From positions 186,001-250,000 of the forward strand of contig NW_027478884.1 of NCBI RefSeq assembly GCF_051014685.1: a stretch of 64,000 bases of DNA, read 5' to 3'. Shown here piece by piece: positions 12,397 to 26,700 of this stretch (its first letter is position 1; every line of letters begins with the position of its first letter). The notes beneath the pieces were generated by a model. That model was not told where the DNA came from, did not search any database, and saw only the letters and a list, made by a program, of their open reading frames with translations. Origin of the DNA: Ptiloglossa arizonensis. Taxonomy: Eukaryota; Arthropoda; Insecta; Hymenoptera; Colletidae. The position numbers and the translations under genes were made by a program.

Positions 12397-14343
12397 GGCC
12401 TAGGGAGAAAATACACATACCGTTGTAATCGGACGAGTTTCTACTTTCAGATGCAACAGGAATATTTGGGTTAGGTCAGTCCGTTCGCGAGATATGGGAG
12501 TTTGAAGCCAAGAAATGGTTGAGAAGTCAAAAAATTTTTCGCAATTCTGCTGCTGCAAACGCTTAACCAGAATGGCCAAGGGAAAAAATACACATACCGC
12601 TGTAATCGGGCGAGTTTCTACTTTCAGATGCAATAGGAATTTTTGGGTTAGGTCAATCCGTTCGCGAGATATGGGAGTTTGAAGCTAAGAAATGATTGAG
12701 AAGGCAAAAAATTTTTCGCAATTCTGCTGCTCCAAACGCTTAACCAGAATGGCCTAGGGAAAAAATACACATACCATTGTATTCGGGCGAGTTTCTACTT
12801 TCAGATGCAATAGGAATTTTTGGGTTAGGTCAATCCGTTCGCGAGATATGGGAGTTTGAAGCCAAGAAATGGTTGAGAAGGCAAAAAATTTTTCGCACTT
12901 CTGCTGCTCCAAACGCTTAACCAGAATGACCTAGGGAAAAAATACACATACCTTTGTAATCGGGCGAGTTTCTACTTTCAGGTGCAATAGGAATTTTTGG
13001 GTTAGGTCAATCCGTTCGCGAGATATGGGAGTTTGAAGCCAAGAAATGGTTGAGAAGGCAAAAAATTTTTCGCAATTCTGCTGCTCCAAACGCTTAACAA
13101 GAATGGCCTAGGGAAAAAATACACATACCGTTGTAATCGGGCGAGTTTCTACTTTCAGATGCAACAGGAATTTTTGGGTTAGGTCAATCCGTTCGCGAGA
13201 TATGGGAGTTTGAAGCTAAGAAATGGTTGAGAAGACAACAAATTTTTCGCACTTCTGCTGATCCAAACGCTTAACCAGAATGGCCTAGGGAAAAAATACA
13301 CATGCCGTTGTAATCGGGCGAGTTTCTACTTTCAGATGCAATCGGAATTTTTGGGTTAGGTCAATCCGTTCGCGAGATATGGGAGTTTGAAGCCAAGAAA
13401 TCGTTGAGAAGGCAAAAAATTTTTCGCAATTCTGCTGCTCCAAACGCTTAACCAGAATGGCCTAGGGAAAAAATACACATACCGTTGTAATCGGCCGAGT
13501 TTCTACTTTCAGATGCAATAGGAATTTTTGGATTAGGTCAATCCGTTCGCGAGATATGGGAGTTTGAAGCTAAGAAATTGTTGAGAAGACAACAAATTTT
13601 TCGCAATTCTGCTGCTCCAAACGCTTGACCAGAATGGGCTAGGGAAAAAATACACATACCGCTGTAATCGGGCGAGTTTCTACTTCCAGACGCTACAGGA
13701 ATTTTTGGGTTAGGTCAATCCGTTCGCGAGATATGGGAGTTTGAAGCCAAGAAATGGTTGAGAAGGCAAAAAATTTTTCGCAATTCTGCTGCTCCAAACG
13801 CTTAACCAGAATGGCCTAGGGAAAAAATACACATACCGCTGTAATCGGGCGAGTTTCTACTTTCAGATGCAATAGGAATTTTTGGGTTAGGTCAATCCGT
13901 TCGCGAGATATGGGAATTTGAAGCTAAGAAATGATTGAGAAGACAAAACATTTTTCGCAATTCTGCTGCTCCAAGCGCTTAATCAGAATGGCCTAGGGAA
14001 AAAATACACATACCGCTGTAATCGGGCGAGATTCTACTTTCAGATGCAATAGGAATTTTTGGGTTAGGTCAATCCGTTTGCGAGATATGGGAGTTTGAAA
14101 CCAAGAAATGGTTGAGAAGGCAAAAATTTTTTCGCAATTCTGCTGCTCCAAACGCTTAACCAGAATGGCCTAGGGAAAAAATACACATACCGTTGTATTC
14201 GGGCGAGTTTCTACTTTCAGATGCAATAGGAATTTTTGGGTTAACTCAATCCGTTCGCGAGATATGGGAGTTTGAAGCCAAGAAATGGTTGAGAAGGCAA
14301 AAAATTTTTCGCACTTCTGCTGCTCCAAACGCTTAACCAGAAT
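12397..14343 (+). repeat. Third copy of the g-led HOR, first 11 monomers
   Basis: The order g h l' m n o p q r s l repeats the first 11 monomers of 9565-12396 with few differences (for example ggttaactcaat near 14241). After type l the order departs from the 16-monomer pattern. Confidence 0.85.
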
Positions 14344-17300
14344 GGCCTAGGGAAAAAATACACATACCTTTGTAATCGGGCGAGTTTCTACTTTCAGGTG
14401 CAATAGGAATTTTTGGGTTAGGTCAATCCGTTCGTGAGATATGGGAGTTTGAAGCTAAGAAATGATTGAGAAGGCAAAAAATTTTTCGCAATTCTGCTGC
14501 TCCAAACGCTTAACCAGAATGGCCTAGGGAAAAAATACACATACCGCTGTAATCGGGCGAGATTCTACTTTCAGATGCAATAGGAATTTTTGGGTTAGGT
14601 CAATCCGTTCGCGAGATATGGGAGTTTGAAGCCAAGAAATGGTTGAGAAGGCAAAAAATTTTTCGCACTTCTGCTGCTCCAAACGCTTAACCAGAATGGC
14701 CTAGGGAAAAAATACACATACCGCTGTAATCGGGCGAGATTCTACTTTCAGATGCAATAGGAATTTTTGGGTTAGGTCAATCCGTTCGCGAGATATGGGA
14801 GTTTGAAGCCAAGAAATGGTTGAGAAGGCAAAAAATTTTTCGCACTTCTGCTGCTCCAAACCCTTAACCAGAATGGCCTAGGGAAAAAATACACATACCG
14901 CTGCAATCGGGCGAGTTTCTACTTCCAGACGCTACAGGAATTTTTGGGTTAGGTCAATCCGTTCGCGAGATATGGGAGTTTGAAGCCAAGAAATGGTTGA
15001 GAAGGCAAAAAATTTTTCGCAATTCTGCTGCTCCAAACGCTTAACCAGAATGGCCTAGGGAAAAAATACACATACCGCTGTAATCGGGCGAGTTTCTACT
15101 TTCAGATGCAATAGGAATTTTTGGGTTAGGTCAATCCGTTCGCGAGATATGGGAATTTGAAGCTAAGAAATGATTGAGAAGACAAAACATTTTTCGCAAT
15201 TCTGCTGCTCCAAGCGCTTAATCAGAATGGCCTAGGGAAAAAATACACATACCGCTGTAATCGGGCGAGATTCTACTTTCAGATGCAATAGGAATTTTTG
15301 GGTTAGGTCAATCCGTTTGCGAGATATGGGAGTTTGAAACCAAGAAATGGTTGAGAAGGCAAAAATTTTTTCGCAATTCTGCTGCTCCAAACGCTTAACC
15401 AGAATGGCCTAGGGAAAAAATACACATACCGTTGTATTCGGGCGAGTTTCTACTTTCAGATGCAATAGGAATTTTTGGGTTAACTCAATCCGTTCGCGAG
15501 ATATGGGAGTTTGAAGCCAAGAAATGGTTGAGAAGGCAAAAAATTTTTCGCACTTCTGCTGCTCCAAACGCTTAACCAGAATGGCCTAGGGAAAAAATAC
15601 ACATACCTTTGTAATCGGGCGAGTTTCTACTTTCAGGTGCAATAGGAATTTTTGGGTTAGGTCAATCCGTTCGTGAGATATGGGAGTTTGAAGCTAAGAA
15701 ATGATTGAGAAGGCAAAAAATTTTTCGCAATTCTGCTGCTCCAAACGCTTAAACAGAATCGCCTAGGGAAAAAATACACATACCGCTGTAATCGGGCGAG
15801 ATTCTACTTTGAGATGCAATAGGAATTTTTGGGTTAGGTCAATCCGTTCGCGAGATATGGGAGTTTGAAGCTAAGAAATGATTGAGAAGGCAAAAAATTT
15901 CTCGCAATTCTGCTGCTCCAAACGCTTAACCAGAATGGCCTAGGGAAAAAATACACATACCGCTGTAATCGGGCGAGATTCTACTTTCAGATGCAATAGG
16001 AATTTTTGGGTTAGGTCAATCCGTTCGCGAGATATGGGAGTTTGAAGCCAAGAAATGGTTGAGAAGGCAAAAAATTTTTCGCACTTCTGCTGCTCCAAAC
16101 GCTTAACCAGAATGGCCTAGGGAAAAAATACACATACCGCTGTAATCGGGCGAGATTCTACTTTCAGATGCAATAGGAATTTTTGGGTTAGGTCAATCCG
16201 TTCGCGAGATATGGGAGTTTGAAGCCAAGAAATGGTTGAGAAGGCAAAAAATTTTTCGCACTTCTGCTGCTCCAAACCCTTAACCAGAATGGCCTAGGGA
16301 AAAAATACACATACCGCTGCAATCGGGCGAGTTTCTACTTCCAGACGCTACAGGAATTTTTGGGTTAGGTCAATCCGTTCGCGAGATATGGGAGTTTGAA
16401 GCCAAGAAATGGTTGAGAAGGCAAAAAATTTTTCGCAATTCTGCTGCTCCAAACGCTTAACCAGAATGGCCTAGGGAAAAAATACACATACCTTTGTAAT
16501 CGGGCGAGTTTCTACTTTCAGGTGCAATAGGAATTTTTGGGTTAGGTCAATCCGTTCGCGAGATATGGGAGTTTGAAGCTAAGAAATGATTGAGAAGGCA
16601 AAAAATTTTTCGCAATTCTGCTGCTCCAAACGCTTAAACAGAATCGCCTGGGGAAAAAATACACATACCGCTGTAATCGGGCGAGTTTCTACTTCCAGAC
16701 GCTACAGGAATTTTTGGGTTAGGTCAATCCGTTCGCGAGATATGGGAGTTTGAAGCCAAGAAATGGTTGAGGAGGCAAAAAATTTTTCGCAATTCTGCTG
16801 CTCCAAACGCTTAACCAGAATGGCCTAGGGAAAAAATACACATACCGCTGTAATCGGGCGAGTTTCTACTTTCAGATGCAATAGGAATTTTTGGGTTAGG
16901 TCAATCCGTTCGGGAGATATGGGAATTTGAAGCTAAGAAATGATTGAGAAGACAAAACATTTTTCGCAATTCTGCTGCTCCAAGCGCTTAATCAGAATGG
17001 CCTAGGGAAAAAATACACATACCGCTGTAATCGGGCGAGGTTCTACTTTCAGATGCAATAGGAATTTTTGGGTTAGGTCAATCCGTTTGCGAGATATGGG
17101 AGTTTGAAACCAAGAAATGGTTGAGAAGGCAAAAATTTTTTCGCAATTCTGCTGCTCCAAACGCTTAACCAGAATGGCCTAGGGAAAAAATACACATACC
17201 GTTGTATTCGGGCGAGTTTCTACTTTCAGATGCAATAGGAATTTTTGGGTTAAGTCAATCCGTTCGCGAGATATGGGAGTTTGAAGCCAAGAAATGGTTG

Positions 17301-19476
17301 AGAAGGCAAAAAATTTTTCGCACTTCTGCTGCTCCAAACGCTTAACCAGAATGGCCTAGGGAAAAAATACACATACCTTTGTAATCGGGCGAGTTTCTAC
17401 TTTCAGGTGCAATAGGAATTTTTGGGTTAGGTCAATCCGTTCGCGAGATATGGGAGTTTGAAGCTAAGAAATGATTGAGAAGGCAAAAAATTTTTCGCAA
17501 TTCTGCTGCTCCAAACGCTTAACCAGAATGGCCTAGGGAAAAAATACACATACCGCTGTAATCGGGCGAGATTCTACTTTCAGATGCAATAGGAATTTTT
17601 GGGTTAGGTCAATCCGTTCGCGAGATATGGGAGTTTGAAGCCAAGAAATGGTTGAGAAGGCAAAAAATTTTTCGCACTTCTGCTGCTCCAAACCCTTAAC
17701 CAGAATGGTCTAGGGAAAAAATACACATACCGCTGTAATCGGGCGAGTTTCTACTTCCAGACGCTACAGGAATTTTTGGGTTAGGTCAATCCGTTCGCGA
17801 GATATGGGAGTTTGAAGCCAAGAAATGGTTGAGAAGGCAAAAAATTTTTCGCAATTCTGCTGCTCCAAACGCTTAACCAAAATGGCCTAGGGAAAAAATA
17901 CACATACCGCTGTAATCGGGCGAGTTTCTACTTTCAGATGCAATAGGAATTTTTGGGTTAGGTCAATCCGTTTGCGAGATATGGGAGTTTGAAACCAAGA
18001 AATGGTTGAGAAGGCAAAAATTTTTTCGCAATTCTGCTGCTCCAAACGCTTAACCAGAATGGCCTAGGGAAAAAATACACATACCTTTGTAATCGGGCGA
18101 GTTTCTACTTTCAGGTGCAATAGGAATTTTTGGGTTAGGTCAATCCGTTCGCGAGATATGGGAGTTTGAAGCTAAGAAATGATTGAGAAGGCAAAAAATT
18201 TTTCGCAATTCTGCTGCTCCAAACGCTTAAACAGAATCGCCTAGGGAAAAAATACACATACCGCTGTAATCGGGCGAGTTTCTACTTCCAGACGCTACAG
18301 GAATTTTTGGGTTAGGTCAATCCGTTCGCGAGATATGGGAGTTTGAAGCCAAGAAATGGTTGAGAAGGCAAAAAATTTTTCGCAATTCTGCTGCTCCAAA
18401 CGCTTAACCAGAATGGCCTAGGGAAAAAATACACATACCGCTGTAATCGGGCGAGTTTCTACTTTCAGATGCAATAGGAATTTTTGGGTTAGGTCAATCC
18501 GTTCGGGAGATATGGGAATTTGAAGCTAAGAAATGATTGAGAAGACAAAACATTTTTCGCAATTCTGCTGCTCCAAGCGCTTAATCAGAATGGCCTAGGG
18601 AAAAAATACACATACCGCTGTAATCGGGCGAGATTCTACTTTCAGATGCAATAGGAATTTTTGGGTTAGGTCAATCCGTTTGCGAGATATGGGAGTTTGA
18701 AACCAAGAAATGGTTGAGAAGGCAAAAATTTTTTCGCAATTCTGCTGCTCCAAGCGCTTAACCAGAATGGCCTAGGGAAAAAATACACATACCGTTGTAT
18801 TCGGGAGAGTTTCTACTTTCAGATGCAATAGGAATTTTTGGGTTAAGTCAATCCGTTCGCGAGATATGGGAGTTTGAAGCCAAGAAATGGTTGAGAAGGC
18901 AAAAAATTTTTCGCACTTCTGCTGCTCCAAACCCTTAACCAGAATGGCCTAGGGAAAAAATACACATACCGTTGTATTCGGGCGAGTTTCTACTTTCAGA
19001 TGCAATAGGAATTTTTGGGTTAGGTCAATCCGTTCGCGAGATATAGGAGTTTGTAGCCAAGAAATGGTTGAGAAGGCAAAAAATTTTTCGCACTTCTGCT
19101 GCTCCAAACGCTTAACCAGAATGGCCTAGGGAAAAAATACACATACCTTTGTAATCGGGCGAGTTTCTACTTTCAGGTGCAATAGGAATTTTTGGGTTAG
19201 GTCAATCCGTTCGCGAGATATGGGAGTTTGAAGCCAAGAAATGGTTGAGAAGGCAAAAAATTTTTCGCAATTCTGCTGCTCCAAACGCTTAACAAGAATG
19301 GCCTAGGGAAAAAATACACATACCGTTGAAATCGGGCGAGTTTCTACTTTCAGATGCAACAGGAATTTTTGGGTTAGGTCAATCCGTTCGCGAGATATGG
19401 GAGTTTGAAGCTAAGAAATGGTTGAGAAGACAACAAATTTTTCGCACTTCTGCTGATCCAAACGCTTAACCAGAAT
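14344..19476 (+). repeat. Shuffled zone of q-r-s-l-m sub-blocks
   Basis: Twenty-nine monomers in which the sub-block q r s l m2/m recurs with k monomers between. Type q starts at 14875, 16291, 16645, 17707 and 18238, spacings of 8, 2, 6 and 3 monomers. Rare bases are shared by scattered copies: cgctgcaatcgg in q at 14875 and 16291, ttaactcaat in l at 14167 and 15406, ttcgtgag in m at 14344 and 15583, and tcgggag in r at 16822 and 18415. This shows repeated local duplication. The monomer at 17884 joins the left half of r or h to the right half of s. The zone ends with m and n at 19123-19476. Confidence 0.8.
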
Positions 19477-19653
19477 GGCCTAGGGAAAAAATACACATGC
19501 CGTTGTAATCGGGCGAGTTTCTACTTTCAGATGCAATCGGAATTTTTGGGTTAGGTCAATCCGTTCGCGAGATATGGGAGTTTGAAGCCAAGAAATGCTT
19601 GATAAGGCAAAAAATTTTTCGCAATTCTGCTGCTCCAAACGCTTAAGCAGAAT
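19477..19653 (+). repeat. Chimeric monomer o/e' at a domain boundary
   Basis: The left half (catgccg, gatgcaatcgg) equals type o at 10450 and 13282; the right half (aaatgcttgataagg, cttaagcag) equals type e' at 20539. Types of the previous domain stop and a new set begins here, inside one monomer. Confidence 0.75.
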
Positions 19654-22600
19654 GGCCTCGGGAAAAAATACACATACCGCTGTAATCGGGCGAGTTTCTA
19701 CTTTCAGATGCAATAGGTATTTTTGGGTTAGGTCAATCCGTTCGCGAGATATGGAAGTTTGAAGCCAAGAAATGTTTGAGAAGGCAAAAAATATTTCGCA
19801 ATTCTGCTGCTCCAAACGCTTAACCAGAATGGCCTAGGGAAAAAATACACATACCGTTGTAATCGGGCGAGTTTCTACTTTCAGACGCAACTGGGGTTTT
19901 TGGGTTAGGTCAATCCGTTTGCTAGATATGGGAGTTTGAATCAAAGAAATGGATGAGAAGGCAAAAAATTTTTCGCAATTCTGCTGCTCCAAACGCTTAA
20001 CCAGAATGGCCTAGGGAAAAAATACACATACCGTTGTAATCGGGCTAGTTTCTACTTTCAGAGGCAATAGGAATTTTTGGGTTAGGTCAATCCGTTCGCG
20101 AGATATGCGAGTTTGAAGCTAAGAAATGGTTGAGAAGACAACAAATTTTTCGCAATTCTGCTTCTCCAAACGCTTAACCAGAATGGCCTAGGGAAAAAAT
20201 GCACATACCGTTGTAATCGGGCGAGTTTCTACTTTCAGATGCAATAGGAATTTTTGGGTTAGGTCAATCCGTTCGCGAGATATGGGAGTTTGAAGCCAAG
20301 AAATTGTTCAGAAGGCAAAAAATTTATCGCAATTCTGCTGCTCCAAACGCTTAACCAGAATGGCCTCGGGAAAAAATACACATACCGTTGTAATCGGGCT
20401 AGTTTCTACTTTCAGAGGCAATAGGAATTTTTGGGTTAGGTCAATCCGTTCGCGAGATATGCGAGTTTGAAGCTAAGAAATGGTTGAGAAGACAACAAAT
20501 TTTTCGCAATGCTGCTGCTCCAAACGCTTAACCAGAATGGCCTAGGGAAAAAATACGCATACAGTTGTAATCGGACGAGTTTCTACTTTCAGACGCAGCA
20601 GGAATTTTTGGGTTTGGTCAATCCGTTGGCGAGATATGGGAGTTTGAAGCCAAGAAATGCTTGATAAGGCAAAAAATTTTTCGCAATTCTGCTGCTCCAA
20701 ACGCTTAAGCAGAATGGCCTCGGGAAAAAATACACATACCGCTGTAATCGGGCGAGTTTCTACTTTCAGATGCAATAGGTATTTTTGGGTTAGGTCAATC
20801 CGTTCGCGAGATATGGAAGTTTGAAGCCAAGAAATGGTTGAGAAGGCAAAAAATTTTTCGCAATTCTGCTGCTCCAAACGCTTAACCAGAATGGCCTAGG
20901 GAAAAAATACACATACCGTTGTAATCGGGCTAGTTTCTACTTTCAGAGGCAATAGGAATTTTTGGGTTAGGTCAATCCGTTCGCGAGATATGCGAGTTTG
21001 AAGCTAAGAAATGGTTGAGAAGACAACAAATTTTTCGCAATTCTGCTGCTCCAAACGCTTAACCAGAATGGCCTAGGGAAAAAATACACATACCGTTGTA
21101 ATCGGGCTAGTTTCTACTTTCAGATGCAATAGGAATTTTTGGGTTAGGTCAATCCGTTTGCGAGATATGGGAGTTTGAAACCAAGAAATGGTGGAGAAGG
21201 CAAAAAATTTTTCGCAATTCTGCTGCTCCAAACGCTTAACCAGAATTGCGTCGGGGAAAAATACACATACCGCTGTAATCGGGCGAGTTTCTACTTTCAG
21301 ATGCAATAGGTATTTTTGGGTTAGGTCAATCCGTTCGCGAGATATGGGAGTTTGAAGCTAAGAAATGGTTGAGAAGACAACAAATTTTTCGCAATGCTGC
21401 TGCTCCAAACGCTTAACCAGAATGGCCTAGGGAAAAAATACGCATACAGTTGTAATCGGGCGAGTTTCTACTTTCAGACGCAACAGGGGTTTTTGGGTTA
21501 GGTCAATCCGTTCGCTAGATATGGGAGTTTGAATCAAAGAAATGGATGAGAAGGCAAAAAATTTTTCGCAATTCTGCTGCTCCAAACGCTTAACCAGAAT
21601 GGCCTAGGGAAAAAATACACATACCGTTGTAATCGGGCTAGTTTCTACTTTCAGAGGCAATAGGAATTTTTGGGTTAGGTCAATCCGTTCGCGAGATATG
21701 CGAGTTTGAAGCTAAGAAATGGTTGAGAAGACAACAAATTTTTCGCAATTCTGCTGCTCCAAACGCTTAACCAGAATGGCCTAGGGAAAAAATACACATA
21801 CCGTTGTAATCGGGCTAGTTTCTACTTTCAGATGCAATAGGAATTTTTGGGTTAGGTCAATCCGTTTGCGAGATATGGGAGTTTGAAACCAAGAAATGGT
21901 TGAGAAGGCAAAAAATTTTTCGCAATTCTGCTGCTCCAAACGCTTAACCAGAATTGCCTAGGGAAAAAATACACATACCGTTGTAATCGGGCGAGTTTCT
22001 ACTTTCAGAGGCAATAGGAATTTTTGGGTTAGGTCAATCCGTTCGCGAGATATGCGAGTTTGAAGCTAAGAAATGGTTGAGAAGACAACAAATTTTTCGC
22101 AATGCTGTTGCTCCAAACGCTTAACCAGAATGGCCTAGGGAAAAAATACGCATACAGTTGTAATCGGACGAGTTTCTACTTTCAGACGCAGCAGGAATTT
22201 TTGGGTTTGGTCAATCCGTTGGCGAGATATGGGAGTTTGAAGCCAAGAAATGCTTGATAAGGCAAAAAATTTTTCGCAATTCTGCTGCTCCAAACGCTTA
22301 AGCAGAATGGCCTAGGGAAAAAGTACACATACCGTTGTAATCGGGCTAGTTTCTACTTTCAGAGGCAATAGGAATTTTTGGGTTAGGTCAATCCGTTCGC
22401 GAGATATGCGAGTTTGAAGCTAAGAAATGGTTGAGAAGAAAACAAATTTTTCGCAATTCTGCTGCTCCAAACGCTTAACCAGAATGGCCTAGGGAAAAAA
22501 TACACATACCGTTGTAATCGGGCTAGTTTCTACTTTCAGATGCAAGAGGAATTTTTGGGTTAGGTCAATCCGTTTGCGAGATATGGGAGTTTGAAACCAA

Positions 22601-23724
22601 GAAATGGTTGAGAAGGCAAAAAATTTTTCGCAATTCTGCTGCTCCAAACGCTTAACCAGAATTGCCTAGGGAAAAAATACACATACCGTTGTAATCGGGC
22701 GAGTTTCTACTTTCAGAGGCAATAGGAATTTTTGGGTTAGGTCAATCCGTTCGCGAGATATGCGAGTTTGAAGCTAAGAAATGGTTGAGAAGACAACAAA
22801 TTTTTCGCAATGCTGCTGCTCCAAACGCTTAACCAGAATGGCCTAGGGAAAAAATACGCATACAGTTGTAATCGGACGAGTTTCTACTTTCAGACGCAGC
22901 AGGAATTTTTGGGTTTGGTCAATCCGTTCGCGAGATATGGGAGTTTGAAGCCAAGAAATGCTTGATAAGGCAAAAAATTTTTCGCAATTCTGCTGCTCCA
23001 AACGCTTAAGCAGAATGGCCTCGGGAAAAAATACACATACCGCTGTAATCGGGCGAGTTTCTACTTTCAGATGCAATAGGTATTTTTGGGTTAGGTCAAT
23101 CCGTTCGCGAGATATGGAAGTTTGAAGCCAAGAAATGGTTGAGAAGGCAAAAAATTTTTCGCAATTCTGCTGCTCCAAACGCTTAACCAGAATGGCCTAG
23201 GGAAAAAATACACATACCGTTGTAATCGGGCGAGTTTCTACTTTCAGACGCAACAGGGGTTTTTGGGTTAGGTCAATCCGTTCGCTAGATATGGGAGTTT
23301 GAATCAAAGAAATGGATGAGAAGGCAAAAAATTTTTCGCAATTCTGCTGCTCCAAACGCTTAACCAGAATGGCCTAGGGAAAAAATACACATACCGTTGT
23401 AATCGGGCGAGTTTCTACTTTCAGATGCAATAGGAATTTTTAGGTTAGGTCAATCCGTTCGCGAGATATGGGAGTTTGAAGCCAAGAAATGGTTCAGAAG
23501 GCAAAAAATTTATCGCAATTCTGCTGCTCCAAACGCTTAACCAGAATGGCCTCGGGAAAAAATACACATACCGCTGTAATCGGGCGAGTTTCTACTTTCA
23601 GATGCAATAGGTATTTTTGGGTTAGGTCAATCCGTTCGCGAGATATGGAAGTTTGAAGCCAAGAAATGGTTGAGAAGGCAAAAAATTTTTCGCAATTCTG
23701 CTGCTCCAAACGCTTAACCAGAAT
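19654..23724 (+). repeat. Domain of d, e', f, w and x monomers
   Basis: Twenty-three monomers. Types d and f are related to those in 1-6201; e' has aaatgcttgataagg and cttaagcag; w has gcaac(a/t)ggggttttt, cgctagat and gaatcaaag; x has ggttcagaagg or aaattgttcag with tttatcg. The d monomer (gggctag, gaggcaat, tatgcgag) is very frequent, often every second to fourth monomer. The e' f pair recurs at 20539 and 22840, 13 monomers apart. No long regular HOR is evident. Confidence 0.8.
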
Positions 23725-26700
23725 GGCCTAGGGAAAAAATACACATACCGTTGTAATCGGGCGAGTTTATTCTTTCAGACGCAACAGGAATTTTTGGGTT
23801 AGGTCAATCCGTTCGCGAGATATGGGAGTTTGAATCCAAGAAATGGATGAGAAGGCAAAAAATTTTTCCCAATTCTGCTGCTCCAAACGCTTAACCAGAA
23901 TGGCCTAGGGAAAAAATACACATATCGTTGTAATCGGACGAGTTTTTACTTTCAGATGCAACAGGAATATTTGGGTTAGGTCAGTCCGTTCGCGAGATAT
24001 GGGAGTTTGAAGCAAAGAAATGGTTCAGAAGGCAAAAAATTTATCGCAATTCTGCTAACCCAAACGCTTAACCAGAATGGCCTAGGGAGAAAATACACAT
24101 ACCGTTGTAATTGGGCGAGTTTCTACTTTCAGATGCAATAGGAATTTTTGGGTTAGGTCAATCCGTTCGCGAGATATGGGAGTTGGAAGCCAAGGGATGG
24201 CTGAGAAGGCAAAAAATTTTTCGCAATTCTGCTGCTCCAAACGCTTAACCAGAATGGCCTAGGGAAAAAATACACATACCGTTGTAATCGGGCGAGTTTC
24301 TTCTTTCAGACGCAACAGGAATTTTTGGGTTAGGTCAATCCGTTCGCGAGATATGGGAGTTTGAATCCAAGATATGGATGAGAAGGCAAAAAATTTTTCG
24401 CAATTCTGCTGCTCCAAACGCTTAACCAGTCTGGCCTAGGGAGAAAATACACATATCGTTGTAATCGGACGAGTTTCTACTTTCAGATGCAACAGGAATA
24501 TTTGGGTTAGGTCAGTCCGTTCGCGAGATATGGGAGTTTGAAGCCAAGAAATGGTTGAGAAGTCAAAAAATTTTTCGCAATTCTGCTGCTGCAAACGCTT
24601 AACCAGAATGGCCTAGGGAAAAAATACACATACCGCTGTAATCGGGAGAGTTTCTACTTTCAGATGCAATAGGAATTTTTGGGTTAGGTCAATCCGTTCG
24701 CGAGATATGGGAGTTTGAAGCTAAGAAATGATTGAGAAGGCAAAAAATTTTTCGCAATTCTGCTGCTCCAAACGCTTAACCAGAATGGCCTAGGGAAAAA
24801 ATACACATACCGCTGTAATCGGGCGAGATTCTACTTTCAGATGCAATAGGAATTTTTGGGTTATGTCAATCCGTTTGCGAGATATGGGAGTTTGAAACCA
24901 AGAAATGGTGGAGAAGGCAAAAAATTTTTCGCAATTCTGCTGCTCCAAACGTTTAACCAGAATGGCCTAGGGAAAAAATACACATACCGTTGTATTCGGG
25001 CGAGTTTCTACTTTCAGATGCAATAGGAATTTTTGGGTTAGGTCAATCCGTTCGCGAGATATGGGGGTTTGAAGCCAAGAAATGGTTGAGAAGGCAAAAA
25101 ATTTTTCGCACTTCTGCTGCTCCAAGCGCTTAACCAGAATGGCCTAGGGACAAAAATACACATACCGCTGTAATCGGGCGAGATTCTACTTTCAGATGCA
25201 ATAGGAATTTTTGGGTTAGGTCAATCCGTTTGCGAGATATGGGAGTTTGAAACCAAGAAATGGTTGAGAAGGCAAAAAATTTTTCGCAATTCTGCTGCTC
25301 CAAACGCTTAACAAGAATTGCCTCGGGAAAAAATACACATACCGTTGTAATCGGGCGAGTTTCTACTTTCAGATGCAACAGGAATTTTTGGGTTAGGTCA
25401 ATCCGTTCGCGAGATATGGGAGTTTGAAGCTAAGAAATGGTTGAGAAGACAACAAATTTTTCGCACTTCTGCTGATCCAAACGCTTAACCAGAATGGCCT
25501 AGGGAAAAAATACACATGCCGTTGTAATCGGGCGAGTTTCTACTTTCAGGTGCAATTGGAATTTTTGGGTTAGGTCAATCCGTTCGCGAGATATGGGAGT
25601 TTGAAGCCAAGAAATGGTTGAGAAGGCAAAAAATTTTTCGCAATTCTGCTGCTCCAAACGCTTAACCAGAATGGCCTAGGGAAAAAATACACATACCGTT
25701 GTAATCGGCCGAGTTTCTACTTTCAGATGCAATAGGAATTTTTGGATTAGGTCAATCCGTTCGCGAGATATGGGAGTTTGAAGCTAAGAAATGGTTGAGA
25801 AGACAACAAATTTTTCGCAATTCTGCTGCTCCAAACGCTTGACCAGAATGGGCTAGGGAAAAAATACACATACCGTTGTAATCGGCCGAGTTTCTACTTT
25901 CAGATGCAATAGGAATTTTTGGATTAGGTCAATCCGTTCGCGAGATATGGGAGTTTGAAGCTAAGAAATGGTTGAGAAGACAACAAATTTTTCGCAATTC
26001 TGCTGCTCCAAACGCTTGACCAGAATGGGCTAGGGAAAAAATACACATACCGCTGTAATCGGGCGAGTTTCTACTTCCAGACGCTAGAGGAATTTTTGGG
26101 TTAGGTCAATCCGTTCGCGAGATATGGGAGTTTGAAGCCAAAAAATGGTTGAGAAGTCAAAAAATTTTTCGCAATTCTGCTGCTGCAAACGCTTAACCAG
26201 AATGGCCTAGGGAAAAAATACACATACCGCTGTAATCGGGCCAGTTTCTACTTTCAGATGCAATAGGAATTTTTGGGTTAGGTCAATCCGTTTGCGAGAT
26301 ATGGGAGTTTGAAGCTAAGAAATGATTGAGAAGGCAAAAAATTTTTCGCAATTCTGCTGCTCCAAACGCTTAACCAGAATGGCCTAGGGAAAAAATACAC
26401 ATACCGCTGTAATCGGGCGAGATTCTACTTTCAGATGCAATAGGAATTTTTGGGTTAGGTCAATCCGTTTGCGAGATATGGGAGTTTGAAACCAAGAAAT
26501 GGTGGAGAAGGCAAAAAATTTTTCGCAATTCTGCTGCTCCAAACGTTTAACCAGAATGGCCTAGGGAAAAAATACACATACCGTTGTATTCGGGCGAGTT
26601 TCTACTTTCAGATGCAATAGGAATTTTTGGGTTAGGTCAATCCGTTCGCGAGATATGGGGGTTTGAAGCCAAGAAATGGTTGAGAAGGCAAAAAATTTTT

